Below are positions 57,795 through 64,000 of a stretch of DNA of 64,000 nucleotides, one piece after another (position 1 is the first letter of the stretch; every line of letters starts with the position of its first letter). The notes below the pieces were generated by a model. That model saw nothing but the letters and a program-made list of their open reading frames with translations, ran no database searches and was not told where the DNA came from. Origin of the DNA: Thiothrix phosphatis (lineage in GTDB: Bacteria; Pseudomonadota; Gammaproteobacteria; Thiotrichales; Thiotrichaceae); assembly GCF_035668035.1 (NCBI RefSeq), contig NZ_JAYMYJ010000112.1, forward strand, positions 164,038 to 228,037, in the 5' to 3' direction. Both the position numbers and the translations under genes were made by a program.

Positions 57795-60700
57795 TCAGAC
57801 AGCGCCATAATTGCTCATTCCTCCGCCTTGATAGCGGCTATGCACATGTTGATAGACTGCCGTGCTTCTCGTATCGACCTCTTCATCGGGATAACTTTCA
57901 GCAGGCAGCCATTGCAAGCGCTCATCAATGATGATTTTTACCTGTGCGGAAACCTGAGGGCTCTCGCTCCAGCGTTCAATCCGCAATTTTTCGGCCTTGA
58001 GAGTTTCCAGCAACCCACTGGCGACAGTTTTAACCTGCTCTCGCTCAGTTTTGGTGAGATTCGGTTTTTTCAGCAGGTCGAAAATAGCCAGCGTTTCTTC
58101 ATCCAACTGCTCACGCGTGGCTCGCTCCACCTCCGGGTCGAGGTCATTCTGGATAAAGTCACTCAAATCATTAAAGGTTTTTTGCACGGCCTGCAAATCC
58201 TTGCCCTCGTTATACGCCTTGATGATTTTCTGGTATTTTTCGTAGAACGCCAGCCGGGTCGGATTTTGCTGAAGCATTTGCGTCAGGCGTTGATCAATGG
58301 CTTGCTGCAAATCGAAAACAACGGTATTTTTCTGACCGGATTTGGCGAAAGCTGCCCGTAGCTTGTCGAAATCGAGCTTACTGAGGTCAACAAAATCATC
58401 CTCCTGAGCATCTATTTCCTGTACGCCTTCGGGAAGAATGCCAACACTCATATTCACCTCCTGTTGCAGTCTGCGCATCACACCGGAAATATCAGCGCTC
58501 TGGGTTTTCTGGTTGAGCTGGCCGTAAATGGCTTCAATCGCGTTGAATGCCGGAGTGTAAGGCTTTACCAATGGATCAGGGTACAGGGCGTTGTATTTGC
58601 GGAAGACATTACGAGCGGCGAATTCGTATTGGGTGCGAGTGGTTTCATTGAGCGATACGGCGTTCGCGGCTGCTTTCAGGGCTGCCAGTTTTTTCAGGGC
58701 AGTTTCGGCATGGATCAGCTTATCCAGCTCGAAACCGACCTCTTGCAGATATTCGCGCACAGCAACGATAGCCGCGCTGAGTTCTGATGCCATACCCTCC
58801 AGTTTTTCCACCACGTTGGGATCATTTTCACCACCGGTTTGGCCCCCGTTGGTTTTTTGTTTGCCATTGCCCCCATCGCCGTAGACGGAATAGGCTTTTT
58901 CCAGCTGTTGATAGACATTGCCGTAGTCAATGATCAGACCATTTTCCTTTTCATCGTCATACACGCGATTGGCGCGGGCAATGGTTTGCATCAGCGTGTG
59001 GCCGTGGATGGGTTTATCCAGATACACCGTGGACACACAGGGCGCATCAAAACCGGTGATCCACATGGCGCAGACAATCGCCAGACGGAACGGATTGGCG
59101 TCGTCCTTGAATTCGGTTTCCAGATCACGTTCCACCATCTTTTGCCGGTGCGGGCGGATGTCCAGCCCGAGTTCCGCAAATTTTTTCAGCTCGTTTTGTT
59201 CCGGGCTGACGACCACACACACTTCGGTTTCCCGTACCCACTGCAAGTGACGTTTGAGTTTTTGCGCCTGCTGTTCGTCTTCAGCATTGTTAAGGCGCTG
59301 CTCCAGTTCGTGCACGTAGTCAGGCCAGCAAGCCATGATCAGATCATACATACGCACAGCGGTGGGTTTATCCAGCGCCACGAACATGGCCTTGCCCTGA
59401 TAACCGCGCTCATTGAAGTGCCACACCAAATCACGGGCAATTTCCCGCAAGCGGTTTTCAGCAGTCAGGATCGGGTAATCGCGGGCAAATTCGCGTTTGA
59501 GTTTGGCTATCTGATCAGCGTCCAGCTCTTCTTCGTTGATAATCGCGGCCATGCGTTCGTCGAGTTTGGGGTTTTCAATCGCCAGCTTTTCACCCCGGTT
59601 CTGATAACGTAATGGTAGGGTGGCGTTATCGTCGATGGCTTTTTTGAAGTCATAAACCGAAATGTAATCACCGAAAATGTTTTTGGTGATTTCCTCCTCA
59701 TCATGAATCAGCGGTGTGCCGGTGAAGCCCAGATAGGAAGCATTGGGTATCGCATTGAAACGCATATTGCGGGCAAATGTGCCACCCTGGGTGCGGTGTG
59801 CTTCATCAGAAATAACAATGATATTGGGGCGCTCGCTGATCAACGGGTATTCCTTCTCCTTTTTCGGGTCAAAGGAAAACTTGTGGATCAGGGTGAAAAC
59901 ATAGCGGTGGTTATCCGCCAGCAATTCGCGTAAATGCTCCCGGCTTTTCGCACGGATACCGCGTTTGGGCAATTGCTGGGGCAAGGCTCCACAGCCAGAG
60001 AAAGTGTCATACAACTGGTTTTCCAGTTCGCTGCGATCCACCACCATCAGGAAGGTGTAACTGCCACCAAATTTGCGTAGCAGTTTCTGGCACATGAACA
60101 CCATCGAATAGGATTTACCGGAACCTTGCGTATGCCAGAATACCCCCAGCTTACCTTGCAGCTCTTCAATATTCCGGGCCTGATTCAGCACCTTGTTGAC
60201 ACCGAGAAACTGATGGTTTTTGGCCATGATCTTGGCCATATCATCGCCTTCGCCGTCGAATAGCAGAAAGTTTTCGACAATATCCAACAAACGGTTTTTC
60301 TCGCACACGCCACGGATCATGGTATCGAGGCTGACTTCGCCTTCGTCGTCTTCCTCATAGCGTTTCCATTCCAGAAAGAACTTGTAGGGGCTGGTAATGG
60401 TGCCAACCCGAGAATCCGTGCCATTGCTGAGGATAATGAAGGCGTTGTAATAAAACAGGGCGGGTATGGTGCCTTCGTGGTTTTTGCCACCTTTGTAATC
60501 CGTCAGATTATCATCGTAGGCTTTGCGCAAATCCGTGTAGTGAGCTTTCAGCTCGAAAAACACCAGCGGAATACCGTTGACGAAACCGACAATATCCGGG
60601 CGTTTGTCATACAGCGGGCCTTTGATTTCCAGTTGGCGCACGGCCAGGAAATGGTTTTGCTCCGTCTCCCTGAAATTGAAGACAGCCAGTTTTTTCTTTT

Positions 60701-61055
60701 GCAGCGCGCCTTTGTCATCCAGGTAACTGACTTCAACACCTTGAGTGAGCATGGCGTGTTTGGCTTTGTTGATGTCAGCCAGCTTTTTATCAGCTTCCGC
60801 CTGTTTGATTTGTTCGATGGCTTCCTGATAGGCGGCGAGGGGGAGTCCGGGGTTCAGCGTTTTCAACGCAGCCAGTAAATAGCGCTGCAAAATGACTTCG
60901 GTTTTATCGATGCGCCCCAGTGTGCCATCGCTGCGGTCGGGCATACGGGAAAAGACTTCTCTGTGCCATGCGGTTTCTACCTTCCACTGGTAATCCAGCA
61001 GAATTTCTTCAGCCGCGTCTTCGATCAAGGCATCTTCGGAATATTCGTAGCTCAT
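57795..61055 (-). CDS. hsdR: Type I restriction endonuclease subunit R (HsdR)
   Basis: A 1086-residue translocase/nuclease. The N-terminal nuclease part contains KRPDIVGFVNGIPLVFFELKAHY (the D...E-x-K catalytic core). The superfamily 2 motor has Walker A FWHTQGSGKSYSMVFM, the DEAH-type box VVISDEAHRTQGG, GFTGTPL and RLAIVCAMWITGFDAP with later motif VI QTIARANRVYDDE. The C-terminal helical region (about 880-1060) is typical. Start at 61055. It is the last gene of the locus, separated from hsdS by a toxin-antitoxin pair. Confidence 0.96.
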   Translation of the reverse strand: MSYEYSEDALIEDAAEEILLDYQWKVETAWHREVFSRMPDRSDGTLGRIDKTEVILQRYLLAALKTLNPGLPLAAYQEAIEQIKQAEADKKLADINKAKHAMLTQGVEVSYLDDKGALQKKKLAVFNFRETEQNHFLAVRQLEIKGPLYDKRPDIVGFVNGIPLVFFELKAHYTDLRKAYDDNLTDYKGGKNHEGTIPALFYYNAFIILSNGTDSRVGTITSPYKFFLEWKRYEEDDEGEVSLDTMIRGVCEKNRLLDIVENFLLFDGEGDDMAKIMAKNHQFLGVNKVLNQARNIEELQGKLGVFWHTQGSGKSYSMVFMCQKLLRKFGGSYTFLMVVDRSELENQLYDTFSGCGALPQQLPKRGIRAKSREHLRELLADNHRYVFTLIHKFSFDPKKEKEYPLISERPNIIVISDEAHRTQGGTFARNMRFNAIPNASYLGFTGTPLIHDEEEITKNIFGDYISVYDFKKAIDDNATLPLRYQNRGEKLAIENPKLDERMAAIINEEELDADQIAKLKREFARDYPILTAENRLREIARDLVWHFNERGYQGKAMFVALDKPTAVRMYDLIMACWPDYVHELEQRLNNAEDEQQAQKLKRHLQWVRETEVCVVVSPEQNELKKFAELGLDIRPHRQKMVERDLETEFKDDANPFRLAIVCAMWITGFDAPCVSTVYLDKPIHGHTLMQTIARANRVYDDEKENGLIIDYGNVYQQLEKAYSVYGDGGNGKQKTNGGQTGGENDPNVVEKLEGMASELSAAIVAVREYLQEVGFELDKLIHAETALKKLAALKAAANAVSLNETTRTQYEFAARNVFRKYNALYPDPLVKPYTPAFNAIEAIYGQLNQKTQSADISGVMRRLQQEVNMSVGILPEGVQEIDAQEDDFVDLSKLDFDKLRAAFAKSGQKNTVVFDLQQAIDQRLTQMLQQNPTRLAFYEKYQKIIKAYNEGKDLQAVQKTFNDLSDFIQNDLDPEVERATREQLDEETLAIFDLLKKPNLTKTEREQVKTVASGLLETLKAEKLRIERWSESPQVSAQVKIIIDERLQWLPAESYPDEEVDTRSTAVYQHVHSRYQGGGMSNYGAV

Positions 61056-61139
61056 GCGACAGCCCTATCAGCAAAAATAATCCAGGACAAAGTGTCCTGT
61101 TTGCTGAACATTACCTCAGATTGGCACGGTCGTCATCCA

Positions 61140-61556
61140 TTACGGCACTGCTTGCACGGCGGGATTCAGTAATTCCATGTTGAAGTAGCGCTTGTGGCCG
61201 CTATCACGTGAAACCAGCGTATAGCCTGAGTAAGCGGCATGAGCAGCAATCAGGAAATCCGCTAATACACGCTTTTGCTGCCCCTTGTTATGCCGGTAGC
61301 GGCGGAAGGCTTGCCCGGCAAGAAAATGGGCTTCCCAGGGGATGGAATCACGGCGAAAAAGTGATTCTGGCAGTAACTCATTCAGTTCTTCCAGGGAATC
61401 GCACATTGCGCCGATTTCGGCATAGATAACTGGGTTGATGATCAACACCCCTTGTTCTGACAGTTGTTCCAATAACAGGCGTGAACGCTCGCCAAATTGC
61501 TCATCAGCACCGATAACATCCAGTAACACATTGGTATCAATCAGGTATTCACTCAT
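61140..61556 (-). CDS. vapC: PIN-domain ribonuclease toxin, VapC-like
   Basis: A 138-residue protein beginning MSEYLIDTNVLLDVIG, with the PIN acidic residues in YLIDTNV, AEIGA and LADFLIAAHAAYSG, and SRDSGHKRYF near the end. It would cleave RNA such as tRNA or rRNA when free of its antitoxin. The start overlaps the vapB stop by several bases (ATG at 61556, or 61559). Family and neighbour agree; the target is unknown. Confidence 0.92.
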   Translation of the reverse strand: MSEYLIDTNVLLDVIGADEQFGERSRLLLEQLSEQGVLIINPVIYAEIGAMCDSLEELNELLPESLFRRDSIPWEAHFLAGQAFRRYRHNKGQQKRVLADFLIAAHAAYSGYTLVSRDSGHKRYFNMELLNPAVQAVP

Positions 61557-61767
61557 CACGCAGCAACTTCATCAGGTCATCCGTTGAGCGCTCAAAACGC
61601 TTTTTGCCGTAGATGCCAGACAGACGGTTACGGCTGGCTTCGGTTTTTTTACGCAAGACCAACTGGCCGTTCTGAACGCTGAACTCCACTTCGGTATGAG
61701 GCAGAAAACCGAATTGTTCGCGCAGTTTGAGGGGGATGGTGACTTGCCCCCGTTCGGTGATTTGCAT
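61549..61767 (-). CDS. vapB: AbrB/MazE-type antitoxin, VapB-like
   Basis: A 72-residue protein. MQITERGQVTIPLKLREQFGFLPHTEVEF is a swapped-hairpin AbrB DNA-binding domain; the remainder (ASRNRLSGIYGKKRF...) is the toxin-wrapping tail. The ATG at 61767 has GTGGGA upstream; a GTG at 61779 is less likely. It overlaps vapC, so expression is coupled and probably self-repressed. Confidence 0.9.
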   Translation of the reverse strand: MQITERGQVTIPLKLREQFGFLPHTEVEFSVQNGQLVLRKKTEASRNRLSGIYGKKRFERSTDDLMKLLRDE

Positions 61768-61833
61768 GACGTATCCCACTTTGGTAAGAATCTATATTCT
61801 TATTTCAGCATGAACGCCCTCAAAATGCGAATA

Positions 61834-63215
61834 CTACGCAACGCGCTCCAGCAACGCCTCTGGCACCTCCACCTTGTCGACATCAATCATGCCGGTCATC
61901 AGGCGCGGTAGCAGAATATCCCGCGCCTCCCGCAACAACGCATTCTGTTGTTGCAGATGATCAATAATCTCAAAAATTGGTTCTAGCTGCTTATTGAATT
62001 GTAGAACCAACTCTCCATCTAATGCGGGACAATGAATTTTGAAGGACAATATTTTAGAGGGAGATGTATGTTTGACAGTAGCTCCTGATGCGGAACCAAC
62101 AACAAACCCACGATAACGCTCTTCCTTAAAAAGCATGTAGTAAAAATACTTTGGAAAGGGCTTGTTTGGTAAAGATAAAATCTTTCCTAGTCGCTGATTA
62201 TGAAGAAATACTTTGTCACTTGAGCCAGGAACGAGCAATGGATACCCAAGTGTATCGGCCATCTTGCTCAAATCGGTCATTGTTACCAATAAATCGTGTT
62301 TACAAAGCTCATAATCGGTAGGCGATTCAGCATCGTTATCATAATACTTGAGCTTATCTAGCTTTAATCCACCGCCAATTTTAAAATTTCCGGGGGTGAG
62401 TAATACTCGATTGCTTTCTGAATCCGTAAAATATTCACCTTTATAAGCAAAGCCATGTTTGATTGTGATGAAATCACCGAGGCTTTGCTCTCTCCAGTTT
62501 TCTGGGAGTCCAGTTTTATAGTCTATTTTTACTGTTTCATGCCCCGGAAACTTCATCCGCACAAACCATTCCTCGTAGGTGATTTGCGCCATTTCTTCCA
62601 GCAGCTNNNNNNNNNNNNNNNNNNNNNNNNNNNNNNNNNNNNNNNNNNNNNNNNNNNNNNNNNNNNNNNNNNNNNNNNNNNNNNNNNNNNNNNNNNNNNN
62701 NNNNNNTTCATCCGCACAAACCATTCCTCGTAGGTGATTTGCGCCATTTCTTCCAGCAGCTTGATGCGTTGCAGGTTGTTTTCGATGAGGTCATCGTAGG
62801 CTGTAACAATGGCTGATATTTTATCTTGTGTATCCCTTGATGTCGGGGCTTTGGTTTTTATTTTGTGTAAGTGATTTCTGTTGACACCTGGTACAGCTCC
62901 AGCTGCATTCATTTCTTTCAGGTTCAAGCATTCGAGCAAGTAAGCAATGAATCTTGGATTGTTTCCCTTGAAGTCTTTAACAAATAAGGTTGTGTTCAAT
63001 GGCCAGTATGGTTCGGCGATATAAAAAACCTCTCCAATCGTTCCATATCGACCCGTTACAACGCCGGGAGGATTCTCTTTCGGTTCGTCATGAAAACCGG
63101 AAATGCCGGAAGATGAAATAATCGGCGTATTACCTACCACACGAGCTTGTGTCGGTAAATCGTAACCCCTCTGCAATGTAATGAGATCACCTAATGCTCG
63201 CACCTCCCAACTCAT
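61834..63215 (-). CDS. hsdS: Type I restriction specificity subunit (HsdS), interrupted only by an assembly gap
   Basis: HsdS with two target-recognition domains. The 5' part begins MSWEVRALGDLITLQRGYDLP and runs through DDLIENNLQRIKLLEEMAQITYEEWFVRM. The 3' part continues KFPGHETVKIDYKTGLPENWREQSLGDFITIKHGFAY to the end. 100 N lie between, with the same 55 nt on both sides. If the duplicated 55 nt and the Ns are merged, the frame is restored to 408 residues, the normal HsdS size. The 5' end overlaps hsdM by 4 nt. Confidence 0.9.
62552..62606 (-). repeat. 55-nt sequence duplicated across the gap, left copy
   Basis: Identical base for base to 62707-62761 and ends exactly where the Ns begin. 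It encodes KLLEEMAQITYEEWFVRM-like residues. Confidence 0.95.
62607..62706. other. Assembly gap of 100 N
   Basis: A run of exactly 100 N, the usual nominal length for an unknown gap. It is flanked by identical 55-mers, as expected where two contigs sharing a k-mer overlap were joined as a scaffold without merging. Confidence 0.98.
62707..62761 (-). repeat. 55-nt sequence duplicated across the gap, right copy
   Basis: Begins exactly after the last N and matches 62552-62606 over 55 of 55 bases. Reading phase relative to the hsdS frame is the same in both copies. Confidence 0.95.
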
Positions 63216-64000
63216 AGGTTAACTCCCTTGATTGCGGTTAGCAGGGTATTGGCGGACTGAGTAAGTTCAGAGAGTTCAGCATGGATTTCGGCGAGGCGTT
63301 TTTGGTAGTCGAAGTCTTCGTCGATGTCGATGCGGTAGCCGACGTAGCGCCCCGGTGTGAGGCTGTAGTCGTTTTCGATGACTTCGGCGAGATCGACAAT
63401 CTTGCACAAACCTTCAACGTCGCGGTACACCCCATCAGGGAAGTATTCACCCAACATCCGCCAGTCCCTGACTGCCTGCTTCAGGTTTTTCAGGTCATCA
63501 CCGGCATTCTCGAAATAGGCTTTGATGGCCAGCGACAACGCTTTCAATTGCTTGCCCTGGGCATCCAGCTTTTTCTTGTGGGTCTTGTTGGCATCGGTGG
63601 TTTGTGCTTGTTTATCCAGCGCGGCAAAGGCTTTACGCGCCTGTTCCCATTGCGCCTGATACGGCTCCAGCAAGGCACTCAGCGCTGGCACCGGCTGCTC
63701 GAAAAGATCGCGCAATTCGCGGCTACGCGCCAGCGTCAGTTCCTCATCGGCGATAATGGATTCCGCCAACTCAGCGGCAGCGGTGGAGAAATCCAGCCCC
63801 GCCAGCTTATAGGCATTATTGCCAAGGTGGCTCTGGCAAGCACGGCGCAAACTTTCCGCTGCCCTGGCCAGCACCTTCGCCAGTTCACCGGTATGCGCTT
63901 TATGCTGTTCCGCCGCCTTGCGGATAGCCTCCCCGTCGCCACGGTAGGATTCCATCATCGCGCTGAAGTTGACCAGTTGCCCCGGCGAATAATCATTAAT
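63212..64000 (-). CDS. hsdM: Type I modification methyltransferase subunit M (HsdM), C-terminal part only
   Basis: The last 262 residues of HsdM; the 5' end lies beyond the window. The frame is open to position 64000 and reads INDYSPGQLVNFSA before MMESYRGDG. It contains long helical segments (KAAEQHKAHTGELAKVLARA...) and the C-terminal VIENDYSLTPGRYVGYRIDIDEDFDY typical of M subunits. The catalytic NPPF-type motif would be upstream and cannot be seen. The stop overlaps hsdS by 4 nt. Confidence 0.93.
   Translation of the reverse strand: MNDYSPGQLVNFSAMMESYRGDGEAIRKAAEQHKAHTGELAKVLARAAESLRRACQSHLGNNAYKLAGLDFSTAAAELAESIIADEELTLARSRELRDLFEQPVPALSALLEPYQAQWEQARKAFAALDKQAQTTDANKTHKKKLDAQGKQLKALSLAIKAYFENAGDDLKNLKQAVRDWRMLGEYFPDGVYRDVEGLCKIVDLAEVIENDYSLTPGRYVGYRIDIDEDFDYQKRLAEIHAELSELTQSANTLLTAIKGVNL

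Noticed and set aside
61834..63215. hsdS as two truncated genes or a pseudogene
   Set aside because: The break coincides with an artificial 100-N gap with identical flanks and conserved phase.

Overview
This 64 kb stretch looks chromosomal and gammaproteobacterial. Gene order around exbB-exbD-msbA-lpxK-ycaR-kdsB, argG-slyX-rsmJ, selD-mnmH and gspDEF is gammaproteobacterial, and the products are Gram-negative (lipid A export, Kdo activation, FadL porin, secretin). The mixture of malate:quinone oxidoreductase, isocitrate lyase, phosphoketolase, polyphosphate kinase, a sucrose synthesis operon and a TRAP 2-oxo-acid importer suggests a metabolically flexible environmental organism, possibly of the Thiotrichales (Thiothrix-like). 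That placement is inference from gene content, not a measured phylogeny. No rRNA, tRNA, prophage, insertion sequence or CRISPR array was seen.

Layout. 0-2 kb: lysine biosynthesis (dapC cut by the window edge, dapD). 2-7 kb: a secreted glycoside-hydrolase-like protein, a lytic transglycosylase and ppk. 7-12 kb: an envelope operon (exbB, exbD, msbA, lpxK, Trm112-like, kdsB). 12-14.6 kb: a FadL-type porin, a possible structured RNA and two tandem paralogous small proteins of unknown function. 14.6-18.3 kb: mqo and aceA with several palindromic operator candidates, then rraA. 18.3-21.6 kb: a TRAP transporter with a TakP-like, Tat-exported binding protein. 21.9-31.6 kb: a lipoprotein, argG-slyX-rsmJ, a DUF423 protein, a phosphoesterase, a stand-alone iscR with convincing self-regulatory sites, a DUF1249 protein, pgm, and selD-mnmH for tRNA selenouridine. 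31.7-41 kb: a membrane-anchored methionine-heptad protein, a DUF1015 protein, a Rossmann protein, gspDEF and a sugar-phosphate transferase. 41-47 kb: a tightly coupled sucrose operon (sucrose-phosphate synthase, phosphatase, fructokinase, amylosucrase). 47-57.8 kb: a GATGGAT-repeat protein, an Old Yellow Enzyme, phosphoketolase, a thioesterase, PutA, CysZ, a nitroreductase and a START protein. 57.8-64 kb: a type I restriction-modification locus read leftwards (hsdM, hsdS, vapB, vapC, hsdR).

How the genes fit together. Mqo, isocitrate lyase and the TRAP importer point to use of C2-C4 organic acids. Pgm feeds glucose-1-phosphate toward the sugar nucleotides used by sucrose-phosphate synthase; fructokinase and amylosucrase return sucrose carbon to glycolysis and glucan. 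The strongest unexplained items are the paralogous small-protein pair with the neighbouring three-way-junction structure, the methionine-heptad coiled-coil protein and the GATGGAT-repeat protein. The 100-N gap in hsdS is flanked by an identical 55-nt sequence and is almost certainly an assembly artefact over an intact gene.
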